This document shows, piece after piece, positions 7,896-16,501 of a stretch of 42,283 bases of DNA; position 1 is the first letter of the stretch, and each line of letters begins with the position of its first letter. Made by a program: the position numbers and the translations under genes. The DNA is from Chitinophaga pinensis (GTDB taxonomy: Bacteria > Bacteroidota > Bacteroidia > Chitinophagales > Chitinophagaceae). The stretch covers positions 1 to 42,283 of the forward strand of contig CAMBDE010000011.1 in assembly GCA_945865295.1 (NCBI GenBank). Direction: 5' to 3'. Below the pieces are notes generated by a model, which saw nothing but the letters and a program-made list of their open reading frames with translations, ran no database searches and was not told where the DNA came from.

Positions 7896-8615
7896 ATGGC
7901 AATCAATAAAATTTCAATAATTGTCCCTGCTTACAATGAAGCATCTACGATATCAATCATTATAGATAAGCTCATTAATTTGTCATTGATAAATAATATT
8001 AATAAAGAAATTATAATTGTAAATGATTGTTCCACTGACAATACTGCTGCCATAGTTGAAAATATAATTTCTATGCATCCAAGTTCTGAAATATATTTTA
8101 TTTCTCATGAAAAAAATTCAGGAAAGGGTGCAGCAATTCATACCGGGATAAAAAATGCAACAGGGGATTATTTGATTATACAAGATGCTGATTTGGAATA
8201 TGACCCTAATGAATTTAATATACTTTTAAAACCAGTTATTGATGGCTATGCGGATGTAGTATATGGATCAAGATTTCTTGGAGGTTCTGCACATCGAATT
8301 TTATTTTTTTGGCATACAATTGGAAACAAATTTTTAACCTTTCTGTCAAATTTATTTACAAATTTAAATTTAACAGATATGGAAACTTGTTATAAGCTTT
8401 TTAAAACCGATATTATCAAGGGAATAAAACTTAATGAAAAGAGATTTGGATTTGAGCCTGAAATCACGTCTAAAATATCAAAAGTAAAAAATATTAGAAT
8501 TTACGAAGTTGGTATTTCTTATTATGGAAGAACTTATGCTGAAGGAAAAAAAATAAATTGGGAAGATGGATTTAGAGCTATATACTGTATTATCAGGTAT
8601 AATTTATTCTCTTAA
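7896..8615 (+). CDS. GT2 polyprenyl-phosphate glycosyltransferase (dolichol-phosphate mannose synthase-like)
   Basis: The protein is 239 residues from the ATG chosen. The GT-A fold markers are SIIVPAYNEA near the N terminus, IVNDCSTDNT at about 41-50, the metal-binding DAD at 97-99 and VYGSRFLGG. It is short and lacks C-terminal membrane helices, like single-domain DPM1. The expected reaction transfers a hexose from a nucleotide sugar to undecaprenyl phosphate. An in-frame TTG at 7863 would add 11 residues, but the family normally begins just before this beta strand. It shares the AT-rich composition of the divergent GT39-like gene, and the two form a plausible donor-synthesis and transfer pair. 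No flippase gene is seen beside them. Confidence 0.83.
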   Translation: MAINKISIIVPAYNEASTISIIIDKLINLSLINNINKEIIIVNDCSTDNTAAIVENIISMHPSSEIYFISHEKNSGKGAAIHTGIKNATGDYLIIQDADLEYDPNEFNILLKPVIDGYADVVYGSRFLGGSAHRILFFWHTIGNKFLTFLSNLFTNLNLTDMETCYKLFKTDIIKGIKLNEKRFGFEPEITSKISKVKNIRIYEVGISYYGRTYAEGKKINWEDGFRAIYCIIRYNLFS

Positions 8616-8628
8616 TTTTAGTATTTCC

Positions 8629-9132
8629 TTATTCAAAAAGGTGATTGTAATCTCTGACTAATTTTAAAGTCATACGAATATGTAAGATGCCTACCGCCCC
8701 AATCACAAAAAGAAAATAAGCTGCAATACGCAAGGACTTTAGTACAAATTGGCTATTCATTTCTGGGGGTAGGCCAGATTGTTGTGCTAAAAATTCATCA
8801 ATAAATTTGATCAAAATAACATCATTTGAAAGCAATATGCTTACAGCGTTCAAAAAGATCAAACAAAACATCAATAAGCTCACATAAGCATTGACTTTGA
8901 TCCAATCCTTTAATTTAGAGGTTAACATCTGCTCTCTTTCAATCCCCAATTTTAAAAACTTAAAACTAGTGAAACTATAAATCACAATACAAGCCATTGC
9001 AAATACTAAGATCATGGCACTTGGATTGGCTAGCGCTGAAATCAATAAAATGCTATCCATAAAAGCAAAAAATAATGCAATAGGAAGTAGTATGTAAGAC
9101 AATACAAGGTATAATTTCGAAGGTTTTTGCAT
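8629..9132 (-). CDS. Small integral membrane protein of unknown function
   Basis: I do not recognise a family in these 167 residues. Four hydrophobic segments are evident (about 8-30, 36-55, 78-100 and 132-150). A short loop between the third and fourth contains FLAQQSGLPPEMN. The start lies 4 bp after the aspS stop on the same strand, so it is almost certainly cotranscribed with aspS. The gene converges with the GT2 gene, leaving a 13-bp gap with no evident terminator. Composition matches aspS rather than the AT-rich glycosyltransferases. Confidence 0.7.
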   Translation of the reverse strand: MQKPSKLYLVLSYILLPIALFFAFMDSILLISALANPSAMILVFAMACIVIYSFTSFKFLKLGIEREQMLTSKLKDWIKVNAYVSLLMFCLIFLNAVSILLSNDVILIKFIDEFLAQQSGLPPEMNSQFVLKSLRIAAYFLFVIGAVGILHIRMTLKLVRDYNHLFE

Positions 9133-9136
9133 GGGG

Positions 9137-10963
9137 CTACTTTAAATTTAGTTTGATATGCAATTCTTCAAATTGTTTAGCATCAATGCTGCTTGGTGCA
9201 TCTAGCATCACATCACGTCCACTATTGTTTTTAGGGAAGGCAATAAAATCTCTAATACTTTCACTGCCACCTAATAAAGCACATAGACGATCAAAGCCAA
9301 AAGCAATACCACCATGTGGCGGTGCACCATATTCAAAAGCACCTAATAAGAAGCCAAATTTATGTTGTGCTTCCTCTGGTGTCATGCCTAAAGCGGCAAA
9401 CATTTTTTCTTGTAAAGCTCTTTGGAAAATACGAATTGAGCCTCCTCCAATTTCATTGCCATTTAAAACCATATCATACGCGTTGGCCTTAATGCCTGCA
9501 TAAGGATGTTCTAAGTACTTAGCTGCGTCCTTAATTTCTGGCGCATTATTGATCATAATATCAATATGATCGGGTTTAGGAGATGTGAATGGATGGTGTC
9601 TAGCAACCCAACGATTGCCTTCTTCGTCGTATTCAAATAATGGGAAATCCATGACCCATAATAATTTAAATTCATCTTCTTTTCTAAAGCCTAATTGCTT
9701 GCCTAATGATAACCTTAATTCACTAATTGCTTTACGTGTTCTTTCCTCAGCACCTGCAAGTATTAAAATTAAATCACCTGCTTTTGCATACGCTGCTGCA
9801 GCAATGGCTTTTAATTTATCCTCAGAATAAAATTTATCTACGCTGCTTTTGAAACTTCCATCTGCATTGCATTTAATGAATACCATGCCTTTCATACCTA
9901 TCTGAGGACGCTTTACCCACTCCGTTAAATCATCTGTTTGCTTACGTGTGAACTCACCACATCCTGGTGCAGCAATGGCCACAACTGTTTCTGCTTCATC
10001 AAAGACTTTGAAATCAACTCCATTGATTAAAGCTGCTTGATCTGCTTTGTCTGAGAATACATGGGCTGGTTTTTTTAAATTACATACTTCCATGCCAAAT
10101 CGAATATCCGGTTTGTCATTTCCATATTGCCACATCGCATCCTCCCAAGTCATTCTTTGAACGGTCTCGGTGTAATCAATATTTTTAACATCTTTGAATA
10201 TGCTCTTAATTAATCCTTCGAACATATTTAAAATATCTTCTTGTTCTACGAAACTCATCTCGCAGTCAATCTGTGTAAATTCTGGTTGACGATCGGCTCT
10301 TAAATCCTCATCTCTAAAACATTTTACAATTTGGTAGTAACGGTCATAGCCACTTACCATCAATAATTGCTTGAAAGTTTGAGGAGACTGCGGTAACGCA
10401 TAAAATTCACCTGGGTTCATTCTACTTGGCACTACAAAATCACGTGCACCCTCTGGTGTGGACTTGATTAAAAAGGGTGTTTCAATATCCATGAAACCTT
10501 TTTCATGTAAATAGTTTCTGGTAGCACGATTGACACTATACCTTAATTCAATATTCTTTTTTATGGCGTTTCTTCTTAAATCCAAGAAACGGTATTTCAT
10601 TCTAATATCATCTCCACCATCTGTATCATCCTGGATGGTGAATGGAGGAACAATAGATGCATTCAAGATTGTAAATTCAGTGACTTCAATTTCAATTTCA
10701 CCAGTCGGGATATGTGCATTTTTGCTTGAACGCTCAATCACTTTTCCTTTTGCTTGAATGACAAACTCACGACCAAGTGGAGCCGCATCCAATTGTGCCT
10801 GCAATGCTTCCCCTAATAAAAGTTGTGTAATCCCATAACGATCTCTAAGGTCCACAAAATTGATGGCACCAAATTTACGAATGGTTTGTACCCAACCAGC
10901 AAGTGTCACTTCCTGACCTACAAATTGAATATTTAACTGACCACAATGGTGCGTACGATACAT
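9137..10963 (-). CDS. aspS: Aspartyl-tRNA synthetase, bacterial type
   Basis: This class II synthetase charges tRNA-Asp with aspartate. The 608-residue length is normal for the bacterial type. It has an N-terminal OB-fold anticodon-binding domain (about 1-105), the motif 2 region [18 protein letters not shown] at 216-233, a GAD insertion domain (about 290-420), and motif 3 with [10 protein letters not shown] near the C terminus. The flexible-loop segment [14 protein letters not shown] is also present. It leads a two-gene unit with the small membrane protein at 8629-9132. A TATATTTG box on the minus strand (10990-10997) is the likely -7 element. Whether it is discriminating or also charges tRNA-Asn cannot be settled here. 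Confidence 0.97.
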   Translation of the reverse strand: MYRTHHCGQLNIQFVGQEVTLAGWVQTIRKFGAINFVDLRDRYGITQLLLGEALQAQLDAAPLGREFVIQAKGKVIERSSKNAHIPTGEIEIEVTEFTILNASIVPPFTIQDDTDGGDDIRMKYRFLDLRRNAIKKNIELRYSVNRATRNYLHEKGFMDIETPFLIKSTPEGARDFVVPSRMNPGEFYALPQSPQTFKQLLMVSGYDRYYQIVKCFRDEDLRADRQPEFTQIDCEMSFVEQEDILNMFEGLIKSIFKDVKNIDYTETVQRMTWEDAMWQYGNDKPDIRFGMEVCNLKKPAHVFSDKADQAALINGVDFKVFDEAETVVAIAAPGCGEFTRKQTDDLTEWVKRPQIGMKGMVFIKCNADGSFKSSVDKFYSEDKLKAIAAAAYAKAGDLILILAGAEERTRKAISELRLSLGKQLGFRKEDEFKLLWVMDFPLFEYDEEGNRWVARHHPFTSPKPDHIDIMINNAPEIKDAAKYLEHPYAGIKANAYDMVLNGNEIGGGSIRIFQRALQEKMFAALGMTPEEAQHKFGFLLGAFEYGAPPHGGIAFGFDRLCALLGGSESIRDFIAFPKNNSGRDVMLDAPSSIDAKQFEELHIKLNLK

Positions 10964-10989
10964 AGATTGCTATTATAATGAATGGTCAG

Positions 10990-10997
10990 CAAATATA
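10990..10997 (-). promoter_or_regulatory. -7 box for aspS
   Basis: The minus strand reads TATATTTG, a full match to TAnnTTTG, 26 bp upstream of the aspS start. No TTTG is seen at the usual 19-bp distance. Confidence 0.45.
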
Positions 10998-11030
10998 GCC
11001 CAAATCCTATAAATTACCGATCTTTGGCCC

Positions 11031-12188
11031 ATGAGCGAAACAAGTATATCTAAACAGTCTAGACGTGTTATTTTATCGGGTTATTTCTTTTATACCGGCA
11101 TTTGTTTTGCAAGTTGGGCGAGTAGAATCCCTGACATTAAATTGGCCCTAGGCCTAACGGATGCGCAGTTTGGAGGCATGCTCTTATTCTTGCCATTGGG
11201 TTCTTTTTTAGGGATTCCTATTTCTGGAAGCTTAACTGCCAGACACGGAAGTAATATCATGCTTAAAATTGCTTCTGTATTGTATCCTTTATGCTTGGTC
11301 AATATTGGATGGGCTGCCAATACCAATGTGGTGCATTTAGGATTAGCCCTTTTTATTTTTGGCATGATTGGTAATTTATTCAACGTATCAGTGAACACCC
11401 AAGCGGTTGAATTGGCAAAATTATTTGAGAAAAGTATCATCTCTACATTTCATGGATTTTGGAGTTTAGCCGGATTTGTAGGTGGATTGATAGGGAGCTA
11501 TTTTATTGCACAGTCTTTAACACCTATCATGCAATTTATTGTGATCCTTTTTTTGGGTTATATTTTTCTTTTTGCAACACAGCAACATCTTTTACATAGC
11601 GCGTCCAATAAACAGTCGCTCAAAAAAATGTGGACCAAACCAACACCCTTGATGTTTCAATTTGGATTAATTGCTTTAAGTAATATGATTTGTGAAGGGA
11701 TGATGTTTGATTGGAGTGGGGTATTTTTTCAATCGGTCGTAAAAGTGTCGGAAAGTCATAGAACCATTGGCTATATTAGTTTCATGGGCTGTATGACTAC
11801 AGGCAGAATGTTTGCAGACACGCTCATTAATTATTGGGGCCCCCGAAAACAATTGATGCTAAGTGGTTTATTGGTGACCCTAGGATTGGTGATTGCGATT
11901 CTTCAACCATCCATTATAACAAGTACGATTGGATTTATGTTGGTAGGATTTGGCGTATCATCGGTGATACCAACTATTTATGGCAGTGTAGGTAGATCAG
12001 CTGAGCCCGGACAAGCAAGTATTGCACTCGCTTCTGTATCCTCCATTGGTTTTTTTGGATTTTTAATTGGTCCACCTATTGTTGGGTTCTTATCAGGCGC
12101 CCTTGGATTAAGATGGGCCTTTTTAACCATCTCCATTTTAGGCATAGTGACTTTTATTCAATCCTATAGATTAAAAAAGTACTTGTAA
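11031..12188 (+). CDS. Major facilitator superfamily transporter (YbjJ-like)
   Basis: The 385-residue protein has about 12 hydrophobic segments arranged as two six-helix halves. The opening YFFYTGICFASWASRIP, then LTDAQFGGMLLFLPLGS and a motif A-like loop LTARHGSN, are typical of the YbjJ-like MFS branch, whose substrates are poorly known (sugar or drug efflux have been suggested for the wider group). A second motif, GFGVSSVIPTIYGSVGR, lies in the C-terminal half. The gene is divergent from aspS and convergent with the small membrane gene at 12191, with only 2 bp between the stop codons. No substrate can be assigned from the neighbours. Confidence 0.85.
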   Translation: MSETSISKQSRRVILSGYFFYTGICFASWASRIPDIKLALGLTDAQFGGMLLFLPLGSFLGIPISGSLTARHGSNIMLKIASVLYPLCLVNIGWAANTNVVHLGLALFIFGMIGNLFNVSVNTQAVELAKLFEKSIISTFHGFWSLAGFVGGLIGSYFIAQSLTPIMQFIVILFLGYIFLFATQQHLLHSASNKQSLKKMWTKPTPLMFQFGLIALSNMICEGMMFDWSGVFFQSVVKVSESHRTIGYISFMGCMTTGRMFADTLINYWGPRKQLMLSGLLVTLGLVIAILQPSIITSTIGFMLVGFGVSSVIPTIYGSVGRSAEPGQASIALASVSSIGFFGFLIGPPIVGFLSGALGLRWAFLTISILGIVTFIQSYRLKKYL

Positions 12189-12190
12189 AT

Positions 12191-12586
12191 TTATAAGATC
12201 CCTTTATGTCTTGGTTTGTACCAGATATAATAATAGGCAAGAATCAACATCCCAATTAAAAATGGAATCATAGCTAAATGTTTTACAGTCAATCCGTATC
12301 CAATTGGAACATGATCTACTTTAAAAAATTCTGTGCACATCCAAAAAGAGTTAGCTGAGATCCAAACAGTGATTGCAAGGTTATGGCAAAGTTCTGAAAC
12401 AATTGTTCTAGTTCTCCAAGCAATGATGATTGAAATAAGGAGTGTGGGAAAAATCATTGTAATGCCCAACAAAGTAAATCCCATACACCAACCAATGTCT
12501 TTAAAAATCCAAAATACAATATGCAGGTTTTCCATCCTTCGATACTTAATGGGAATATTGTAATAGTCTTGTTGGTCTTTAGTCAT
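12191..12586 (-). CDS. Small tryptophan-rich membrane protein, conserved unknown
   Basis: The 131-residue protein has four hydrophobic segments (about 23-40, 42-58, 66-85 and 102-120). It is rich in Trp, including FWIFKDIGWCMGF, ITVWISANSFWMCTEFF and YYYIWYKP. The short basic segment YRRMENLH precedes the first helix. I recall similar unannotated proteins in other Bacteroidota, but know of no function. It stands alone on its strand and converges with the MFS gene, the stop codons being 2 bp apart. Upstream is a 78-bp AT-rich gap in which I see no clear promoter. Confidence 0.65.
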   Translation of the reverse strand: MTKDQQDYYNIPIKYRRMENLHIVFWIFKDIGWCMGFTLLGITMIFPTLLISIIIAWRTRTIVSELCHNLAITVWISANSFWMCTEFFKVDHVPIGYGLTVKHLAMIPFLIGMLILAYYYIWYKPRHKGIL

Positions 12587-12664
12587 TTTTTTTAATGGGA
12601 TATATGGTATGATTAATTGTTGTTCAATTTAAAGATAAAAATTATTACTAGTTTTTGATTCGCA

Positions 12665-13744
12665 CTAGGTTTTTTTTTTCAAATTTTTTTCAAATCGCTC
12701 CAGACTAGCTTCAGGATGAATAGGCGATCCTGTTTCACAATACTCGATTAATTGATGCGCAAAAAAGGGTGCTAGTGAACAGCCCTTGGTACCCATGCCA
12801 TTGCAAATGCCAATAGATGGATAGCTGGGATGCAAGCCCACAAAGGGTCTTCGCTCTTGATTGGCTGGGCGTATACCTACAATATGGTCTACCACCTTAA
12901 AAGGTATTTTCAATAATTGTCTGAGCGCGTCTTCCATCTTTGTTCTAAAAGCACTACTTGGTGCAGCATCTGCATATTCCCATTCATAATTAGAGCCTAC
13001 CCAGAATAGTTGATCCTTCCAAGGAACGATGGATAAATTATGTTTGTAAATAGTTTGATTAGGGAGGTCTTTGATTTCCACAATCAAGGCTTCTCCTTTA
13101 TTGGGTGCAAAGGGTAACATTTTAAAGTAAGGGTTTTGCATGCTACCTAAGCCATCACTAAAAATGATACGATTGGCTTGAATGCCTTTCCATGTAACAC
13201 CTTCATTTGTGATTTGTAGATCCGCTATATCAAATTTGGTATCAATGTATTGCTGATGCTGTATTAATTGTGCACGCCAACCTGTTATCATTAAATTCAG
13301 ATCGATCCAAATAGTTTGATCAATTTGTCCCGTACCAAAAGGCGTGTGCATGAAAGCTTCAAAATCGGAAGCGGTATTTTTTTGCAGATATACATTCTCG
13401 TGTTCATAACGGTATTCAAAACTTTCTTGCATTTGCAAAGAAGGATGAATCAATACCACTGGCGCTTCGCGGACAATTGTTGTATTTAATAGAGCGCCTA
13501 AATCCGAATAAGCTTTTAAAGCAAAAGGTAAAAAAGTATCGATCATCCAAGTTTGTACAATGCGTCTGCCCGTAACTGGATTAATCACCCCACTTGCTAC
13601 TTGTGATGCGGATGTTGTATGGCTGTCGTTCACCACCATACATGTTTTACCTGCTTTCAAAGCATAGTAACTTAACCATGTACCTACAAGGCCTTGGCCA
13701 ATTATGAGGTAGTCTAGTTTTTTATGAGAAGTGGTTTGCTCCAA
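12665..13744 (-). CDS. FAD-dependent oxidoreductase (DAO family)
   Basis: The 359-residue protein has an N-terminal FAD-binding Rossmann motif (LIIGQGLVGTWLSYYALKAG, residues about 13-32). SGVINPVTGRR and a C-terminal VGIRPANQERRPFVG with NGMGTKGCSLAP are typical of the DAO group that includes ThiO, glycine oxidases and the MnmC C-terminal domain. The reaction is probably oxidation of a C-N bond in an amino acid or modified base. The MnmC-like features make a tRNA-modification or amine-oxidase role possible, but the substrate is not defined. It is cytosolic, with no signal peptide. It begins 3 bp after the small exported protein gene on the same strand, so the two are likely cotranscribed. 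Confidence 0.8.
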   Translation of the reverse strand: MEQTTSHKKLDYLIIGQGLVGTWLSYYALKAGKTCMVVNDSHTTSASQVASGVINPVTGRRIVQTWMIDTFLPFALKAYSDLGALLNTTIVREAPVVLIHPSLQMQESFEYRYEHENVYLQKNTASDFEAFMHTPFGTGQIDQTIWIDLNLMITGWRAQLIQHQQYIDTKFDIADLQITNEGVTWKGIQANRIIFSDGLGSMQNPYFKMLPFAPNKGEALIVEIKDLPNQTIYKHNLSIVPWKDQLFWVGSNYEWEYADAAPSSAFRTKMEDALRQLLKIPFKVVDHIVGIRPANQERRPFVGLHPSYPSIGICNGMGTKGCSLAPFFAHQLIEYCETGSPIHPEASLERFEKNLKKKT

Positions 13745-13747
13745 TCT

Positions 13748-14209
13748 TTATTGCTTAATGAAAGTGTGTATATCAATGCGGATACTGTCTTGTATTGTAT
13801 CTACTTTGGCGACTAGTTCTAAAGTGAATTTTCCTTTATAATCATTCGGTACGGTAAAAGGAAATTCAGTTTCAAAAAATTCATTTGCAATGGTCGTAAA
13901 ATATTGAAAGGGGAAAAAGTTTAAGAACCATCCATCCACCGATTTTTTTGTTTCAGCATTGTATATTGCAAATTGAAGATGACCTGTTTGCTCTATAGTC
14001 AATTGATGCTTCACTTGCACTTTTAATTTTAAAGTTTCGCCTAAAAACATTTCTGTTGGTGCAGTAAAATGTATGCTGAGTGGTTTTTGTTGTGCTAGGG
14101 ATTGTGTGGTCATTAAAACACAACATAATAATAGGGTACTGTATACAAAGCGCAGGTTCATCTTGAGGTTCATCTTCATAATCATATTCATATTCATCTT
14201 CATCTTCAT
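13748..14209 (-). CDS. Small exported protein resembling a single alpha-2-macroglobulin (MG) domain
   Basis: The protein is up to 153 residues. Its start is unclear: a run of ATGAAG/ATGAAT-like codons gives eight in-frame ATGs in the first 17 codons. The last (14161) begins a normal signal peptide, NLRFVYSTLLLCC...SLAQ, and would give 137 residues. The mature part is a beta-rich domain, and the segment KKSVDGWFLNFFPFQYFT followed by FPFTVP recalls one macroglobulin-like domain of Bacteroidota A2M proteins. The large protein's other parts, including any thioester, are absent, so this is either a stand-alone MG-like protein or a diverged fragment. It precedes the FAD oxidoreductase gene by 3 bp. 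Confidence 0.6.
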   Translation of the reverse strand: MKMKMNMNMIMKMNLKMNLRFVYSTLLLCCVLMTTQSLAQQKPLSIHFTAPTEMFLGETLKLKVQVKHQLTIEQTGHLQFAIYNAETKKSVDGWFLNFFPFQYFTTIANEFFETEFPFTVPNDYKGKFTLELVAKVDTIQDSIRIDIHTFIKQ

Positions 14210-14216
14210 GTTTCAA
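14158..14216. repeat. ATGAAG/ATGAAT-type microsatellite over a start-codon region
   Basis: On the minus strand the tract is built of degenerate six-base units (ATGAAG, ATGAAT, ATGATT, ATGAAC). It spans the 5' end of the small exported protein gene, encoding Met-Lys/Met-Asn repeats in that frame. Gain or loss of one unit would keep the frame and shift the number of start codons. Confidence 0.6.
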
Positions 14217-14229
14217 AAATACAATAAAA

Positions 14230-14258
14230 AATCCCTTAGCATCTTATACTAAGGGATT
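14230..14258 (-). terminator. Intrinsic terminator of sucD
   Basis: AATCCCTTAG (14230-14239) pairs perfectly with CTAAGGGATT (14249-14258). Read on the minus strand, the stem ends in a T-run (ATTTTTTATTG), placed 28 bp after the sucD stop. Confidence 0.75.
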
Positions 14259-14285
14259 CCTTTATTCCAATGAATCGGTTTATTC

Positions 14286-15158
14286 TTATTTCTTTAAAAC
14301 TGCTGCCATTGTCTTTCCAATATCAGCAGGACTTGCACAAACGTGGATACCACATTCCGCCATAATTTTCATCTTTGCTTCTGCTGTGTCATCTGCACCA
14401 CCAATGATCGCACCAGCGTGACCCATACGGCGTCCTGGAGGGGCTGTTTGACCCGCGATAAATCCTACAACTGGCTTTCTCATATTGTCTTTAATCCAAT
14501 TAGCAGCATCTGCTTCCATACTTCCACCAATCTCGCCAATCATAATGATACCCTCTGTTTCTGGATCGTTCATTAATAATTCAACCGCTTCTTTAGTTGT
14601 TGTACCAATGATTGGGTCACCGCCAATACCAATGGCAGTCGTGATACCTAATCCAGCTTTCACCACCTGATCTGCTGCTTCATATGTTAATGTACCGCTC
14701 TTTGAAACAATACCTATCGTTCCTTTCTTAAAAATAAAGCCCGGCATGATACCTACTTTAGCTTCTTCTGCAGTAATCACACCTGGACAGTTTGGTCCAA
14801 TTAATCTTGTGTGCTTACCTGCTAAGAAATTTTTTGCTTTCACCATATCTTGAACTGGGATACCTTCTGTAATACATACAACCAATGCAATCCCTGCGTC
14901 TGCAGCTTCCATAATCGCATCTGCAGCAAATGCTGGAGGTACAAAAATGATACTCACATTGGCACCAGTAGTTTTAACTGCGTCAGCTACTGTATTAAAT
15001 ACTGGGCGGTCTAAATGGGTTGTGCCACCTTTACCAGGTGTTACACCTCCAACAACTTGTGTTCCATATTCCATCATTTGAGTGGCATGAAAACTACCTT
15101 CTGTTCCTGTGAAACCTTGTACAATAATCTTTGATTGCTTATTTACTAGTACTGACAT
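14286..15158 (-). CDS. sucD: Succinyl-CoA synthetase (succinate-CoA ligase) alpha subunit
   Basis: The alpha subunit pairs with SucC to interconvert succinyl-CoA and succinate with formation of ATP or GTP in the TCA cycle. The 290-residue length is standard. An N-terminal CoA-binding Rossmann domain ([16 protein letters not shown]), GPNCPGVI and the phosphohistidine motif GHAGAIIGG with His247 are all present. sucC is not adjacent in this window, so the two subunits are encoded apart, as is common in Bacteroidota. It appears monocistronic, with a TATTTTTG -7 box upstream (15184-15191, minus strand) and a strong terminator after its stop. Confidence 0.97.
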   Translation of the reverse strand: MSVLVNKQSKIIVQGFTGTEGSFHATQMMEYGTQVVGGVTPGKGGTTHLDRPVFNTVADAVKTTGANVSIIFVPPAFAADAIMEAADAGIALVVCITEGIPVQDMVKAKNFLAGKHTRLIGPNCPGVITAEEAKVGIMPGFIFKKGTIGIVSKSGTLTYEAADQVVKAGLGITTAIGIGGDPIIGTTTKEAVELLMNDPETEGIIMIGEIGGSMEADAANWIKDNMRKPVVGFIAGQTAPPGRRMGHAGAIIGGADDTAEAKMKIMAECGIHVCASPADIGKTMAAVLKK

Positions 15159-15183
15159 AGTCTACGCTTTATTAATTATGGCG

Positions 15184-15191
15184 CAAAAATA
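15184..15191 (-). promoter_or_regulatory. -7 box for sucD
   Basis: The minus strand reads TATTTTTG, matching TAnnTTTG, 25 bp upstream of the sucD start. Confidence 0.45.
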
Positions 15192-15264
15192 GGCTAAACG
15201 AGGTTTTTTCGCTGTTATTTCTCAACAAAAATTTGATGTTTTTTTCTAAATGACTTGCAAGTAC

Positions 15265-15272
15265 TACTTTTG
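15265..15272 (+). promoter_or_regulatory. -7 box for efp
   Basis: TACTTTTG fits TAnnTTTG and lies 32 bp before the efp start. The upstream T-rich tract (15238-15245) is at the right distance for a weak -33 element. Confidence 0.5.
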
Positions 15273-15304
15273 CGCTTCACATAGTCATTTAATAAAACAT
15301 ACTT

Positions 15305-15868
15305 ATGGCAACAACATCAGACATCACAAGAGGAATGATCCTAAAATTGGACAATAGTTTATATACTGTAGTAGAATTTGGAGAGAATAAAACTGCTCGT
15401 GCAGCAGCTAAAATCTGGGCTAAATTAAAAGGTGTAGACAATAAGCGCTCTATTGAAAAAACATGGAATAGCGGTGAAACCGTTTACCCAGTGCGTGTTG
15501 AGAAAAAAACATTTCAGTTTTTATATAAGGATGACAGCGGTTACAACTTAATGAACAATGAAACATTTGAACAAATTGTGATGGCCGAAGAGATGATTGA
15601 TGCACCTCAGTACCTTATAGAAGGGGCAGAAGTTTTTGTTTTTATGAATACGGAGACCGAATTACCAATTGGTGCTGAATTACCAGAAAAATTGGATGTC
15701 TTAATCACTTATTGTGAGAATGGCGTTAAAGGGGATACCGCAACACGTGCTTTGAAATCAGCAACAATTGAATCAGGAGCGACTATTATGGTCCCATTAT
15801 TTGTGAACGAAGGGGAGAAAGTTAAGATTAATACCAAAAATGGGGAGTACGTTGAACGTGTAAAGTAG
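15305..15868 (+). CDS. efp: Elongation factor P with a divergent tip loop
   Basis: EF-P binds the ribosome between the P and E sites and relieves stalling at proline runs. The 187-residue protein has the three beta-barrel domains, and its C-terminal part (GDTATRALKSATIESG) is typical. The domain I loop that normally reads PGKG or PGRN and carries the modified Lys or Arg is replaced here by FGENKTARAAAKIWAK (residues 25-40), about two residues longer than in E. coli. By alignment Arg32 falls at or near the tip. No modification enzyme (EpmA/EpmB, EarP or YmfI) is visible nearby. It precedes accB-accC, a common bacterial neighbourhood, but a strong terminator separates it from accB. Confidence 0.93.
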   Translation: MATTSDITRGMILKLDNSLYTVVEFGENKTARAAAKIWAKLKGVDNKRSIEKTWNSGETVYPVRVEKKTFQFLYKDDSGYNLMNNETFEQIVMAEEMIDAPQYLIEGAEVFVFMNTETELPIGAELPEKLDVLITYCENGVKGDTATRALKSATIESGATIMVPLFVNEGEKVKINTKNGEYVERVK

Positions 15869-15913
15869 GTTTTTTAGCCTCTTTTTTAAAAGTAGGCCAT
15901 ATATAAATTCCTT

Positions 15914-15951
15914 AAAAAAGGGTCATTTTTCATAAAAAATGACCCTTTTTT
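15914..15951 (+). terminator. Strong intrinsic terminator after efp
   Basis: A perfect 17-bp stem (15914-15930 with 15935-15951, core GGGTCATTTTT/AAAAATGACCC) closes on a CATA loop and ends in a T-run. It should uncouple efp from accB. Confidence 0.88.
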
Positions 15952-15998
15952 TGTGCTTTTTGGCAAAAAAAGCCCATTTTTGTCCAAATTAACCAAAT

Positions 15999-16454
15999 AT
16001 GGACTTAAAGCAAATTCACGATTTAATTAAGGTAGTCAACAAAAGCAATATTGGAGAAATCAGCATCGAAGATAAAGATGGCAAAGTAACCATTAAGCAA
16101 AAAGAAGATAAAATCACAGTGACATCTGCACCTGCTCAAACAGTATATGCAGCTGCTCCATCTGCTGCCGCACCAGTTGCACCTGCTCCTGCTGCTGCCC
16201 CAGCTGCCGACAATTTAATCACTATTAAGAGTCCAATGATTGGTACTTTTTACAGAAGAGCTTCTCCTGATAAGCCGTTATTGGCAGAAGAGGGCACCGA
16301 AGTCAACTCAGGTAAAGTAGTTTGTATCATTGAAGCCATGAAATTGTTCAATGAAATTGAATCAGAAGTAAAAGGTACGATTGTTAAAATTTTGGTGGAA
16401 GATGCAAGCCCAGTAGAGTTTGATCAACCATTGTTTTTAGTGCAACCTGCATAA
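15999..16454 (+). CDS. accB: Biotin carboxyl carrier protein of acetyl-CoA carboxylase (AccB)
   Basis: AccB carries the biotin that shuttles CO2 between biotin carboxylase and carboxyltransferase in the first step of fatty acid synthesis. The 151 residues show the normal layout: an N-terminal helical region, an Ala/Pro-rich flexible linker (about 44-71) and the C-terminal biotinyl domain with EAMKLFNE, Lys115 being the biotinylated residue. accC follows after 47 bp, so the two are an operon. A weak promoter (TTTG at 15950-15953 and CATTTTTG at 15975-15982) overlaps the end of the efp terminator. Confidence 0.96.
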   Translation: MDLKQIHDLIKVVNKSNIGEISIEDKDGKVTIKQKEDKITVTSAPAQTVYAAAPSAAAPVAPAPAAAPAADNLITIKSPMIGTFYRRASPDKPLLAEEGTEVNSGKVVCIIEAMKLFNEIESEVKGTIVKILVEDASPVEFDQPLFLVQPA

Positions 16455-16501
16455 GGGTCTGCATTCAACCATCCCCAACCTGTTTAACTTAAAATTAAAA
16501 G

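Noticed and set aside
13953..14216. 87-residue open frame rich in Glu, Asp and Tyr (KHEDEDEYEYDYEDE)
   Set aside because: It comes from reading the ATGAA microsatellite in another frame, starts with TTG, and overlaps the better-supported exported protein.
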